From assembly GCA_015657545.1 (NCBI GenBank), contig JADHZC010000011.1:131488-195487 (forward strand): a stretch of DNA of 64,000 nucleotides, written 5' to 3'. The notes beneath the pieces are model-generated. The model saw only the letters and a list, made by a program, of their open reading frames with translations, did not search any database and was not told where the DNA came from. Shown here one piece after another: positions 36,676 through 45,866 of the stretch (within the stretch, counting starts at the first letter, position 1; each line of letters starts with the position of its first letter). The stretch comes from Rickettsia sp. (GTDB lineage Bacteria; Pseudomonadota; Alphaproteobacteria; Rickettsiales; Rickettsiaceae). A program made the translations under genes and the position numbers.

Positions 36676-37050
36676 ATGGTTTTTCCTTATAATCCTAATA
36701 GTTTTGAGTTTTTTCCAATATTAGTGTTTTTTTCTATAGCCTTAGCTTTAGCAATTTTTATTGTTCTGGTTTCTCAAATTTTAGGTAAAAAGATATATAA
36801 TGAAGATAAATTGAAAAGTTATGAATGTGGTTTTGATGCTTTTAGCGATGCAAGAGGTAAATTTGAGGTCAAATTCTATCTTGTAGCTATATTGTTTGTG
36901 ATTTTTGACTTAGAAATTATATTTTTGATTCCTTGGGCTCTAAATTTAAAACATATAAGTAATTTAGGTTTTTTTTCTATGATGTTTTTTTTATTTATTC
37001 TTACTTTAGGTTTTATATATGAATGGAAAAAGGGAGCTTTAGATTGGTAG
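36676..37050 (+). CDS. nuoA: NADH-quinone oxidoreductase subunit A
   Basis: The 124-residue membrane subunit of respiratory complex I has three helices, with the conserved loop KLKSYECGFDAFSDARGKF (essential Cys) and the acidic membrane motif ILFVIFDLEIIFLIPWAL. It is the first of five complex I genes in order A-B-C-D-E. Its 5' end and upstream region are one half of the tandem duplication described at 35774-36784, so the sequence before it is a copied parB-nuoA spacer. Confidence 0.93.
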   Translation: MVFPYNPNSFEFFPILVFFSIALALAIFIVLVSQILGKKIYNEDKLKSYECGFDAFSDARGKFEVKFYLVAILFVIFDLEIIFLIPWALNLKHISNLGFFSMMFFLFILTLGFIYEWKKGALDW

Positions 37051-37062
37051 GTAATAAAGAAT

Positions 37063-37545
37063 ATGAATAAAAAATTTGTTCAAGATATTTCTAATAAAGG
37101 TTATTTAATATCTAAACTTAATGAGGTAGTTGGTTGGGCTAGGGCTAATTCTTTATGGCCTATGAGTTTTGGTCTTGCTTGTTGTGCAGTTGAAATGATG
37201 CAGACAGCGGGTAGTAGATATGATTTAGAGAAATTTGGAATGTTATTTAGAGCTAGTCCTAGGCAATCAGATTTAATGATAGTTGCAGGTACTTTGACCA
37301 ATAAAATGGCTCCTGCACTTAGACGTGTTTATGATCAGATGGCTGAGCCTAAATATGTTTTGTCTATGGGTAGTTGTGCAAATGGAGGAGGATATTATCA
37401 TTATTCCTATTCTGTTGTTAGAGGATGTGATAGAATACTGCCTGTAGATGTATATGTGCCAGGATGTCCTCCTACAGCAGAAGCTTTGCTTTATGGTTTA
37501 ATGCAATTGCAAAGAAAAATAATCAAAATTCATGAAATTTCTTAA
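37063..37545 (+). CDS. nuoB: NADH-quinone oxidoreductase subunit B
   Basis: This 160-residue subunit carries iron-sulfur cluster N2. Its cysteine ligands are all present: [20 protein letters not shown] and [26 protein letters not shown] is the typical N-terminal stretch. It begins 12 bases after nuoA and shares a base with the nuoC start. Confidence 0.97.
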   Translation: MNKKFVQDISNKGYLISKLNEVVGWARANSLWPMSFGLACCAVEMMQTAGSRYDLEKFGMLFRASPRQSDLMIVAGTLTNKMAPALRRVYDQMAEPKYVLSMGSCANGGGYYHYSYSVVRGCDRILPVDVYVPGCPPTAEALLYGLMQLQRKIIKIHEIS

Positions 37546-38102
37546 TGATGGAAAAAATTTTTACTGAATTTTCTAAACAAAATAAAATTGATTTTTATCC
37601 TTTATCTGTAAGGAATTTTTCAGCTTATAGAGTTTTTGAATTTAGTCATATAGTCAAAATTATTTCGTTTTTAAAATTTCATCCCTATGTAAGGATGACT
37701 ATCTTAATTGATTTATTTTGTGCAGATTTTCCTAATTTAGAAAAGAGATTTGAAATTTCTTATAGCTTTTTAAGTTTAAAATTAAATAAGAGATTTCTAT
37801 TAAAAATTAATATTAGTGAAAATGATTCAATAGGAAGTATTGCCAATATTTTTGTCAATTCTACTTGGTATGAAAGGGAGATATTTGATATGTTTGGTGT
37901 TATTTTTAACTGTAAAATGAATAGAATTCTCACTGATTATGGTTTTAAAGGACATCCGTTGAGAAAGGATTTTCCTTTGAGTGGAAACTTAGAGATCAGA
38001 TATGATAATAATATGAAAAAAATTATTCATGAACCTGTAGTATTAGATCAGGAATTTAGAAATTTTGATTTTGAATCTGAGTGGAAAGGTCCTAATTATT
38101 AA
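37545..38102 (+). CDS. nuoC: NADH-quinone oxidoreductase subunit C
   Basis: The 185-residue peripheral subunit has the 30-kDa signature [14 protein letters not shown] and the C-terminal LRKDFPLSG. Two ATGs in a row (37545 and 37548) overlap the nuoB stop, implying translational coupling. It stands in the standard order between nuoB and nuoD. Confidence 0.94.
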   Translation: MMEKIFTEFSKQNKIDFYPLSVRNFSAYRVFEFSHIVKIISFLKFHPYVRMTILIDLFCADFPNLEKRFEISYSFLSLKLNKRFLLKINISENDSIGSIANIFVNSTWYEREIFDMFGVIFNCKMNRILTDYGFKGHPLRKDFPLSGNLEIRYDNNMKKIIHEPVVLDQEFRNFDFESEWKGPNY

Positions 38103-38122
38103 AAAATTACTTAATTGGAATT

Positions 38123-39301
38123 ATGAATAGTCAAAAAAAAGAATTGAAAAAAATTAATTTTGGGCCTCAACATCCAGCTACTCATGGTGTTTTACGCCTT
38201 ATTTTGGAGATGGATGGAGAAATTATTAATAAAGTAGAACCCCATATTGGCTTACTGCATAGAGGCACAGAAAAGTTAATTGAACATAAAACATATCTTC
38301 AAGCATTACCTTATTTTGATAGGCTAGATTATGTTTCCCCTATGTCTCAGGAACATGCATTTGTTCTTGCGGTAGAAACATTGCTTGATATTGAAATTCC
38401 AAGAAGAGCTAAATTTATTAGAGTTTTATTTTCTGAGCTTACAAGAATATTAAATCATACATTGAACATAGCAACTCAAGCTTTAGATGTTGGAGCTACT
38501 ACTCCTTTATGTTGGCTTTTTGAGGAAAGAGAAAAAATCATGGAATTTTATGAAAGAGTTTCTGGTTCTAGGATGCATGCTAATTATTTTAGAATAGGTG
38601 GTGTAGCTCAGGATATGACTGATAAATTGATAGAAGATATATCAATTTTTTGTGACTCTTTTGTTAAAGTCATGTCTGATATTGAAACATTACTGAATGA
38701 AAATAGAATATGGAAACAAAGACTTGTTGATATTGGGATTGTATCTCAGCAGGAAGCTATGGATTGGGGATTTTCTGGCCCTATGTTAAGGGGTTCTGGT
38801 ATAAAATGGGATTTAAGAAAATCTAACCCTTATGAAATATATTCTGAGTTAGATTTTCAAATTGTTGTGGGTAAAAATGGAGATTGTTATGATAGATATT
38901 TTGTACGAGTAGAGGAAATATATCAGTCTGTTAAAATGATAAGACAATGTATTGAGAAAATTCCTGTAGGAGAAATCAAAATTGATAATTTTCAAATATC
39001 TCCTCCTAAAAGATCTGATATGAAGACTTCTATGGAAGCTTTAATCAATCATTTCAAGCTTTATACAGAAGGATTTAATGTATTGGAAGGACAAAGCTAT
39101 GGAGTAATTGAGGCTCCCAAAGGAGAATTTGGTGTATATCTCTATTCTGATGGCTCAAATAAGCCATATAGATGTAAAATACGGTCTCCAGGATTTGCTC
39201 ATTTGCAAGCTTTAGATTATATGTCTAAGGGGCATCTTATGGCTGATATAGTTTCTATTATATCTAGTCTTGATATTGTATTTGGAGAAATAGATAGATA
39301 A
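38123..39301 (+). CDS. nuoD: NADH-quinone oxidoreductase subunit D
   Basis: The 392-residue 49-kDa subunit helps form the quinone-binding cavity. It starts with [20 protein letters not shown] and has [19 protein letters not shown] with the key His and Tyr residues. [28 protein letters not shown] and the C-terminal VFGEIDR are typical. Intact and full length. Confidence 0.97.
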   Translation: MNSQKKELKKINFGPQHPATHGVLRLILEMDGEIINKVEPHIGLLHRGTEKLIEHKTYLQALPYFDRLDYVSPMSQEHAFVLAVETLLDIEIPRRAKFIRVLFSELTRILNHTLNIATQALDVGATTPLCWLFEEREKIMEFYERVSGSRMHANYFRIGGVAQDMTDKLIEDISIFCDSFVKVMSDIETLLNENRIWKQRLVDIGIVSQQEAMDWGFSGPMLRGSGIKWDLRKSNPYEIYSELDFQIVVGKNGDCYDRYFVRVEEIYQSVKMIRQCIEKIPVGEIKIDNFQISPPKRSDMKTSMEALINHFKLYTEGFNVLEGQSYGVIEAPKGEFGVYLYSDGSNKPYRCKIRSPGFAHLQALDYMSKGHLMADIVSIISSLDIVFGEIDR

Positions 39302-39326
39302 TTAATAAAAGACAAGATTTTCTAAA

Positions 39327-39815
39327 ATGAGTTTTAAATTTACAGACCAAAATTTAATCAAGGTAAGGCAAAATATAAAACAATATCCTCCAGGGAAAGA
39401 AAAAAGTGCTATTCTTTTTATTCTGAGTTTAGCTCAAGAACAGAACGAAGGCTGGCTTTCTAAAGATTCTTTAGAATATATAGCAGATTTCTTATCTTTG
39501 CCTATACTTAAGATATATGAGATCGCAAGTTTTTATTCAATGTATAATTTGAAAAAAATAGGCAAATATCATTTACAAATTTGTACAAATATTGTTTGTA
39601 TGTTAAGGGGATCTGATAAAATTTTGAATAGTTGTAAAAATTTTTGTTCTAAAAATAAAGATTTTACATTATCAGAAGTAGAATGTTTAGGAGCTTGTGT
39701 TAATTCTCCTGTTGTACAGATTAATGAAAATTATTATGAAAATTTGGATGAGAGCAAGATATCTAATATTTTGCTAAAATTAAATGAGCAAAATTTTCAT
39801 AAAACTGTAAAATAA
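39327..39815 (+). CDS. nuoE: NADH-quinone oxidoreductase subunit E
   Basis: The 162-residue subunit holds the [2Fe-2S] cluster N1a. Ligands are in LQICTNIVCMLRG and in SEVECLGACVNSPVVQINE. The N-terminal helical part includes LSLAQEQNEGWLS. In most genomes nuoF follows, but here the next gene is atpC, so the remaining complex I genes must be elsewhere. Confidence 0.95.
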   Translation: MSFKFTDQNLIKVRQNIKQYPPGKEKSAILFILSLAQEQNEGWLSKDSLEYIADFLSLPILKIYEIASFYSMYNLKKIGKYHLQICTNIVCMLRGSDKILNSCKNFCSKNKDFTLSEVECLGACVNSPVVQINENYYENLDESKISNILLKLNEQNFHKTVK

Positions 39816-39846
39816 TATTTTTGTAATTTTATATATTGAAGATTTT

Positions 39847-40254
39847 ATGTTAGAAAATAAAACAATTTCTCTTCATATTCTTTTTTCTGATGGGCAAAAA
39901 ATTGTTAAAAATGACTTATTTTTTGTTTCTTTAGCAACATTTGATGGAGAAATATCTATTTTAAAAGATCACTCAGATTTAGTTACAGAATTAGAAGTCG
40001 GGAAAGTTATTGCTACGCACCACAATAATACGAAAGAAATTTTTTTAATTTATAAAGCTATAGCAATTGTTCGAGATTCTAAAATAGTGGTTACTACAGA
40101 ATTATGTGAAGAAATTCAGTTACAAAATAAAAATCAAATGTTGCATAATATAGAAAAATATCAGGAAGCTTTAAAATTATTAAAAGACAAGAGTGATATA
40201 AATGTTATTAAAAATGAAATCAAGAAATATACTAGTATGATGAAATTTTTTTAG
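39847..40254 (+). CDS. atpC: ATP synthase F1 subunit epsilon
   Basis: The 135-residue protein fits the epsilon N-terminal beta-sandwich: VSLATFDGEISILKDHSDLV matches the conserved pattern where GELGVLPGH is usual, and KAIAIVRDSKIVVTTE corresponds to the V-x-D-N-x-V-T strand. A helical C-terminal part follows. The His-to-Asp context (LKDHSDL) is recognisable. It lies 31 bases after nuoE rather than after atpD, its usual position, so the call relies on sequence more than context. Confidence 0.75.
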   Translation: MLENKTISLHILFSDGQKIVKNDLFFVSLATFDGEISILKDHSDLVTELEVGKVIATHHNNTKEIFLIYKAIAIVRDSKIVVTTELCEEIQLQNKNQMLHNIEKYQEALKLLKDKSDINVIKNEIKKYTSMMKFF

Positions 40255-40442
40255 TAATATCCAAGTTTGAATATCAATTTTAAATTATTATTTAAATGGA
40301 TAAAGATAAGTCTTAATTTTGAAATGTTATTACAATGAAGTTGGATTCATTTGTGATCTGAAAACAAAAAATGGCAAATATATTTTATGGATATTGAACA
40401 AAAAAATTATTGAATGATAGAAAAAAAAGATTTCTTAATACA

Positions 40443-40808
40443 TCATTTATTAATAATTTCAATTACATTAACTGCAATTTTGTCATCAACTACTACTATT
40501 TCTCCTTTAGCTATTAACTTATTATTAACAAATATTTGAACAAATTCTCCTATTTTTTGATCTAATTCAATAACTGTTCCTTTATGGAATTTTAGAATTT
40601 TACCTAGATGCATTGTAGTAGAGCCTAATACCACAGAAAGTGAAATTGGAACTTTTGATAAAGATTCTAAATTATTCATAGTTGTATTTTTACTTAAAGA
40701 AGAAGATTCTATTGGAATATTAAGATTATTTTTATTTTGGTTTGTTGCAATAGCATCATCAACTTTTAATGGATCTAAAGCCATTTTTTTATTTTTTAAA
40801 GATGCCAT
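40443..40808 (-). CDS. fliN: Flagellar motor switch protein FliN
   Basis: The 121-residue protein has a disordered N-terminal half and a C-terminal SpoA domain: VPISLSVVLGSTTMHLGKIL, then KGTVIELDQKIGEFVQIFVN and LIAKGEIVVVDDKIAVNVIE. FliN forms the lower part of the flagellar C-ring. It is the last gene of the minus-strand fliF-fliG-fliH-fliN run. FliM is not encoded in this window. Confidence 0.9.
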   Translation of the reverse strand: MASLKNKKMALDPLKVDDAIATNQNKNNLNIPIESSSLSKNTTMNNLESLSKVPISLSVVLGSTTMHLGKILKFHKGTVIELDQKIGEFVQIFVNNKLIAKGEIVVVDDKIAVNVIEIINK

Positions 40809-40835
40809 AAATTTAAAATTTCAAACCTTATTTTA

Positions 40836-41588
40836 TTAACTTTTAACAATGTTTTTTAGTAAAGATTTTAACTTAAAATCATCAAAATATAAAGAAAGAT
40901 CTTTGTACAGAATTGAGCAAGTTTGGAAAGTGATATTATTATCACTTTCAATTAATAGAATATTTTTATATTTATTATATATAGTACTTTTTAGAAAAAA
41001 TTTTTTAAAATTTTCATAATTATCAGGATTAACTTTTAATAATATTGTACCTTGAGAGTAAAAAATATCCATTTCTTTTTCCAAAACTATAAAAAATTTT
41101 TCTATATCAAAGGATATTTCTACTAATATTTGATTAAGGATCAATTCTAAGCTGTTTTTAGCAAAATCCATGTAATTTTTTTTAAAATCTGTAAAATTAT
41201 ACACAAAATTGTAGAACTGCTTTTCTAACTTTGTATCAATATCGATATTTTTTTTATAATTTTTTAAATATTGTAATAAATTTCTAAATCTATTTTTTGT
41301 ATCTGCAATGCCTTTTTTATAGGATGCTTCTGCAGTAATTTTTTGCACATCTAATATGCGTTTTTTTATTTCTTCTTCTTCTTCTTGTTTAGAATTGAGA
41401 TCAGATTTTGTATTTTTAATATTATTTTGTTCTATAAAATTTTTTGTTGTAACTGAATTAGTGTTGCTAACATAATATTCATTATTAGGTGATATTTCTT
41501 TTTCTTCATTTTTAGAAAAGTCTTTTAATTTTAATTTAGAAAATTTAGTCATAACCAATAAAAATTTAGTAGATGATGTTTTGGTCAT
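40836..41588 (-). CDS. fliH: Probable flagellar assembly protein FliH
   Basis: The 250-residue protein (or 238 from an internal ATG at 41552) has a disordered N-terminus, then a helical part beginning KRILDVQKITAEASYKKGIA and a C-terminal E/V-ATPase-stator-like region (LILNQILVEISFDIEKFFIV). FliH regulates the FliI export ATPase. The family is weakly conserved; position between fliG and fliN supports the call. The longer start overlaps fliG by 23 bases and the shorter does not overlap. No fliI is seen nearby. Confidence 0.65.
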   Translation of the reverse strand: MTKTSSTKFLLVMTKFSKLKLKDFSKNEEKEISPNNEYYVSNTNSVTTKNFIEQNNIKNTKSDLNSKQEEEEEIKKRILDVQKITAEASYKKGIADTKNRFRNLLQYLKNYKKNIDIDTKLEKQFYNFVYNFTDFKKNYMDFAKNSLELILNQILVEISFDIEKFFIVLEKEMDIFYSQGTILLKVNPDNYENFKKFFLKSTIYNKYKNILLIESDNNITFQTCSILYKDLSLYFDDFKLKSLLKNIVKS

Positions 41589-42582
41589 TTTCTAGAGAAA
41601 ACTCTATTTCTCCTCTATTAATCATATTTTGAGCTTGTGCTAAAATTTCTCCTCTTACTTTATAAACATTTTCTGCTCTCACTCCTCCAAGGGCATTTAT
41701 TTCTTCTTGTAATATTTTAGCAGCTTTTTGAGACATGTTTTTCAAAAAAAGCTCTGTAAACTCTTGTTCTGTACCCTTTAGAGCTAGAGCAAGTTTAGCA
41801 CGATCAACAGAGCTTATTAATTTTTGTAGTCCAGATTCAGAAAATTTAGCAATATCTTCAAATTGAAACATCTTCTCTTTAATTTTATGAGCTAAATCTG
41901 GATTTTTTATTTCAAAACTTTTAATTAATGTACTTTTATTATATTTAATAAGATTATTGAATGTTTCTGCAAGTAATTCGATATTATCATATTTTGATAT
42001 GTTGCCAGAGTTATTAATAAATTGTTTTTGTAAAATTTCTTCTAATATAATTAATACATTTTTCTTTACATTATCTATGTGTAATAAACGATTCATAACC
42101 TCTATGGCTAATATTTCTCCTAAATGGGTAATGATTTTTGATATATAGAAAGGAGAAAGTTTAGATAAAATAATAGCTATAGTTTGTGGATGTTCTTCTT
42201 TTAAATATACTGCTAATATTTCTTCATCAATGGTTAAAAGATCTTGCCAGATACTGTTTTGTTCATTATCTTTTATTTCTCCTATAATTTCATTATAGGT
42301 ATTGTGATCTAATGCTTTTTTAAGAATATTTTTTGTTGTGTAAGAATTGCCTAAAATAGTTCCTTCATCTGCTAATTTTTGAAAAACATCTTTTAAAAGA
42401 TAATTTTTAAGTTCGTTATCTACTACGCCTAAGTTAGACATTGTTTTTGCTAAATTTACAACATCATTATTGTCTATTAAAGATAAGACTTTACTTAAAT
42501 TTTTTTCTGACAAAGATAAAAGTAGTATTGCGGCTTTTTCAATATTAGGAATTTTTTTTATTTGTTCAGATAAATTAGACAT
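41566..42582 (-). CDS. fliG: Flagellar motor switch protein FliG
   Basis: The 338-residue C-ring protein couples torque from the stator to the rotor. The N-terminal domain begins KIPNIEKAAILLLSLSEKNL; the middle domain has EEHPQTIAIILSKLSPFYIS (the EHPQ motif); the C-terminal torque helix region includes RAKLALALKGTEQEFTELFL and NMSQKAAKILQEEINALGGV. It starts 2 bases after the fliF stop. Confidence 0.95.
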   Translation of the reverse strand: MSNLSEQIKKIPNIEKAAILLLSLSEKNLSKVLSLIDNNDVVNLAKTMSNLGVVDNELKNYLLKDVFQKLADEGTILGNSYTTKNILKKALDHNTYNEIIGEIKDNEQNSIWQDLLTIDEEILAVYLKEEHPQTIAIILSKLSPFYISKIITHLGEILAIEVMNRLLHIDNVKKNVLIILEEILQKQFINNSGNISKYDNIELLAETFNNLIKYNKSTLIKSFEIKNPDLAHKIKEKMFQFEDIAKFSESGLQKLISSVDRAKLALALKGTEQEFTELFLKNMSQKAAKILQEEINALGGVRAENVYKVRGEILAQAQNMINRGEIEFSLENDQNIIY

Positions 42583-42584
42583 TT

Positions 42585-44189
42585 TTATCCCTTATTTATC
42601 TTTTTAGATAACATATCTCTTATAAAGGAGGCCAATTTATTAGGATTTTTGCTTACAATTTCATTAAATAAATCCTTTATATTAGAATTTGTTGCTTGAA
42701 GAGAGAAATCTTCTATATTTTCATCATCAGGATCATCTTTTGAGTTTGTATTTATATCATTATTTGGAAAGCTTTGCTGTTTTTCTAGAGCAATTTTTGG
42801 TATATTTTTAAGTAAATTTTTAACAAATACTAATATTGCAATAATAGTAAGAGAGATTATAGTCCATTTTACTATGTCGATTAGATTTTCTATTATCCAA
42901 GATGAAAGGTCAAATTTTGTTTTTTCATCAGTTTTAATAAATTGCATATTAATTATTTCAATTTTATCACCTCTTTCTTTAGAAAGTCCAACAGATGCAG
43001 TTACCAAATTTATGATTTTATTTATTTCCTCTTCAGATCTTGGCTTATATTCAAGTTTTTGATTTTCCTCATTTACAAAATATTCTCCATCAACCAATAT
43101 GCCTATAGACATTTTTTGTATATTTCCTGGCTCTCTAATATGATTTTTAATTGTCTTTGAGATTTCGTAATTAGTTTGTTTATCAGTTTTTTCGTTTAAA
43201 ATAGGAGAAGATCCAGATCCAGAGTTTATTTGATTGTCTGATAAATTGTTAGCTACAGATAAATCTGAGAAAGTATTATCTTGTATTTGGTCTCTTTCTT
43301 CAATTATTTGGCTTGATCTTATAACATTTTGAGGGTCATAAACTTCTGAATTAGTAACTATTTTATCAAAACAAATTTCTAAATTTACAGTTGCTTTTAC
43401 CTTGCTAGGTCCTAATATATTAGAGAGCAGCTCTTCAATGTTTTCTTTAATAGATTCTTCATATTGAAATTTAAGTTCTAAATTTTGTTTAGTGTGGGCA
43501 AATGTATTATTATCACTTACTTTAAATGATCTACCAGAATCGTCTACAATTGTAATATTTTTCATCTCAATAGCTGGAACTGCTGTTAAAACAAGATGTG
43601 ATATAGAATTCACTTCTTCTTCGTTTAATTTTTGGTTTTGATGTGTTAAAGTTAGCATTATAGAGGCTTTTGTATCTAATTTTTCTTTAGAAAAAAGTTC
43701 TCTGTGAGGTATGACTAAATGTATTCTTGCTCTTTTTATTTTATTAAAAGCTGAGATGGTTCTGCTTAATTCACCTTCTAATGCTCTAATATATCTAATA
43801 TTTTGGGTAAAATTAGTAGTGCTAATACCTTCTTCCTTATCAAATATTTCGTATCCTATAATAGAACCTCTAAAAGGTAATCCAAGAGCTGAGAGATAAA
43901 TTCTGATTTGTGCTATGTTATTTTTAGGTACTTTGATCGTTTTAGAATCATTAGATAATTCATATTTAAATTTTCTTATTTCTAACTCTTTTAGTATGTT
44001 TGCACTGTCTTCTAGACTTAGATCGCTATATAATAATTCATAATCATCCTTAGTTGCTATAATAATTATAATTATGCATAATATTGTAGAAAGAATAATG
44101 ATACTTATAAAAATTGATAAAGTTCTTAGTTTAATACCGGACCAATTTTGAATTTTGTATAAAGATTCTTTAATACTTAGCCAATTCAT
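42585..44189 (-). CDS. fliF: Flagellar MS-ring protein FliF
   Basis: The 534-residue protein has two membrane helices, at residues about 26-47 and 428-448, enclosing a large periplasmic part. Family motifs are YELLYSDLSLEDSANILKEL, NYTRALEGEL-like RYIRALEGELSRTISAFNKI, and ARIHLVIPHRELF. The C-terminal cytoplasmic tail ends in NPNKLASFIRDMLSKK, which is the FliG-binding position. It is the first gene of the cluster and is transcribed away from the secreted coiled-coil gene. Confidence 0.94.
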   Translation of the reverse strand: MNWLSIKESLYKIQNWSGIKLRTLSIFISIIILSTILCIIIIIIATKDDYELLYSDLSLEDSANILKELEIRKFKYELSNDSKTIKVPKNNIAQIRIYLSALGLPFRGSIIGYEIFDKEEGISTTNFTQNIRYIRALEGELSRTISAFNKIKRARIHLVIPHRELFSKEKLDTKASIMLTLTHQNQKLNEEEVNSISHLVLTAVPAIEMKNITIVDDSGRSFKVSDNNTFAHTKQNLELKFQYEESIKENIEELLSNILGPSKVKATVNLEICFDKIVTNSEVYDPQNVIRSSQIIEERDQIQDNTFSDLSVANNLSDNQINSGSGSSPILNEKTDKQTNYEISKTIKNHIREPGNIQKMSIGILVDGEYFVNEENQKLEYKPRSEEEINKIINLVTASVGLSKERGDKIEIINMQFIKTDEKTKFDLSSWIIENLIDIVKWTIISLTIIAILVFVKNLLKNIPKIALEKQQSFPNNDINTNSKDDPDDENIEDFSLQATNSNIKDLFNEIVSKNPNKLASFIRDMLSKKINKG

Positions 44190-44421
44190 TTTAGATTTTT
44201 AGTATGTTTAGGTTAAACATTTTTAGTAAAAACATTTATAAATTCGATTAATTTTATTGTAATGAAAAATAAAATCAATTTTTTCTCATTTTAAAAGATA
44301 ATAAAGCGTATTGGTGAGGAAATTATACATGAATAAAATTGTTTAATTATTAGAAAAAGTGATTTTTGCAACAAGATTTATAATAAAGCAAATTTTAATT
44401 TTTGATAAATTTGCGTTAAGA

Positions 44422-44444
44422 AAATAATATTAGTAATATTATTT
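44422..44444. repeat. Perfect 11-bp-arm palindrome between divergent genes
   Basis: The arms aaataatatta and taatattattt flank a single G. It sits 43 bases upstream of the 44488 start in the gap between fliF and the coiled-coil gene. It is all A/T, so chance is possible. Confidence 0.45.
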
Positions 44445-44487
44445 ATAGAATGGTCTTTACTAAATATTTTATGAATAAATCTTATAA

Positions 44488-45039
44488 ATGTTAAAATTTT
44501 TGCTAAAAATTGGTTTAGTAATATTTTTGCAGTTTTTTTCCATGAATATTCAAGCTCAAATTATTGAATTTCGTGATCAAGAAAGAGAAAAAATTGTCAA
44601 AGAGCAAAAAAATTTTCTTAATGCTCAAGAAAAGATTTTTTTAGAAAATTTAAAAATGTTAAAGCAAATAAAGGAGAAATTAACAAAAATAGAAGAAATA
44701 TTAAAGATTTCTAATTTTGAAATTATAAAATTAGAAAAACAGTTATTTGAAATACAAAAAAATGATTTTTCTAAATTAACACAAGAAGACCTTTTAATAA
44801 TAAAAGAAGCCTCTATATCTATTCAAGAGGTCAGAGATTATTATAAAAAATTTGAAGAGCAATATTCTTCTTTAAAAAATCAAATAAAAAAAATAAATTC
44901 ACTTTCTCAAGAAAAACAAAAATCTCTTGTTTCTCAAATAGATTATTTATTATCAAAAAAAAATGATTTTAATTTTAAAATTAATGCGCAACTTACAGAA
45001 ATAAAGAGTTTTTTAGACCCGATCTCAAAAATTTTATAG
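44488..45039 (+). CDS. Secreted coiled-coil hypothetical protein beside flagellar genes
   Basis: The 183-residue protein has a signal peptide of about 23 residues (hydrophobic core, then NIQAQ). The mature part is nearly all Lys/Glu-rich helix with heptad character, for example LEKQLFEIQKNDFSKLTQED and EEQYSSLKNQIKKINSLSQE. It contains no cysteine. A strong hairpin terminator follows. A periplasmic flagellar role such as a MotE-like chaperone is conceivable from context, but no family match is seen. Confidence 0.6.
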   Translation: MLKFLLKIGLVIFLQFFSMNIQAQIIEFRDQEREKIVKEQKNFLNAQEKIFLENLKMLKQIKEKLTKIEEILKISNFEIIKLEKQLFEIQKNDFSKLTQEDLLIIKEASISIQEVRDYYKKFEEQYSSLKNQIKKINSLSQEKQKSLVSQIDYLLSKKNDFNFKINAQLTEIKSFLDPISKIL

Positions 45040-45079
45040 CATAGTTCATCCATTATTTATTATTTTTAGTAGAAAGATT

Positions 45080-45102
45080 TTCCTTAAGAAGGAATTTTTT
45101 TT
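45080..45102 (+). terminator. Rho-independent terminator
   Basis: A 6-base stem (ttcctt / aaggaa) with a 3-base loop is followed directly by eight T residues, 40 bases after the stop of the coiled-coil gene. It is the most convincing intrinsic terminator in the window. Confidence 0.7.
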
Positions 45103-45602
45103 AAACAGAAAATTCTTGTTTTTATCTTATTTATTATTAAATTTTTACTCAGAATCTTTATAATATATATTTGCTCAATTTTATTTTTATCATGTTATGG
45201 TTATAAGTTTTTAATGCATTTTTTCTTTTATATTTGAATTTAGAATTAGTATATTTGAGATATATAAGGGCATATTATACAGAAGTGAGATATTTTTAGT
45301 AAATTCTGCCTGTAAGCATTATGAATTTACATTTTTTGCATGCTAATTTGTTTTTTAAGATAGAGAATCTTATTGGTCTAAAATTCCTTTTTATAATTAG
45401 ATTTGATTATTCATTAAGAATGAAAATTGTTTTTTGAAAAAATACTATAAAAAATACTATTCATATTTTCAATAAAGTATAAAAATAATAATATTTTTAT
45501 TTCTTATTTGACCCCAAATATAGTACAAAAAAACTTTTGATAAGATAGACTTAGCAATAGTAGCACGGAAAAACTATTTTTCTGAAATTTTTTCTATTTT
45601 AA
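45103..45602. other. Gene-free gap between convergent genes
   Basis: I see no open frame, RNA gene or recognisable remnant on either strand. An rplI gene, often found after rpsR, would be expected on the minus strand here, but I find no trace of its conserved N-terminus. Confidence 0.4.
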
Positions 45603-45866
45603 TTATTTGACATTAACGTTAAATACGAACGGCATTAAGGCAAGAATTCTTGCTCTTTTTATAGATTTACTAATATATCTCTGATGTTTTATACATACAT
45701 TAGTAACTCTACTTGGTAATATTCTTCCTCCTTCAGATACAAATTTTCCTAAAAATTCAAGATCTTTAAAATTTATTTGCTCTTTTTTTTCTAGGCAAAC
45801 AGGACAACCTTGAGGTTTTTTAAAAAAATTTTTAGAAGATTGATTAGAATTAAAATTATTACCCAT
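45603..45866 (-). CDS. rpsR: 30S ribosomal protein bS18
   Basis: The 87-residue protein has NFKDLEFLGKFVSEGGRILPSR-type core (KFVSEGGRILPSRVTNVCIK) and the C-terminal RYISKSIKRARILALMPFV, both diagnostic of bS18. Its start overlaps the rpsF end by 8 bases, so the two form the usual S6-S18 operon. Confidence 0.95.
   Translation of the reverse strand: MGNNFNSNQSSKNFFKKPQGCPVCLEKKEQINFKDLEFLGKFVSEGGRILPSRVTNVCIKHQRYISKSIKRARILALMPFVFNVNVK

Larger units (their letters stand above)
35774..36784 (+). repeat. Decayed tandem duplication spanning parB 3' end and nuoA 5' end
   Basis: Unit 1 (35774-36285) runs from inside parB through the intergenic region into a copy of the nuoA start. Unit 2 (36286 to about 36784) repeats the same order and ends inside real nuoA. 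Each unit is about 500 bases and the copies differ by scattered substitutions and small indels. The outer gene parts are intact while the inner copies are broken. Confidence 0.9.
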
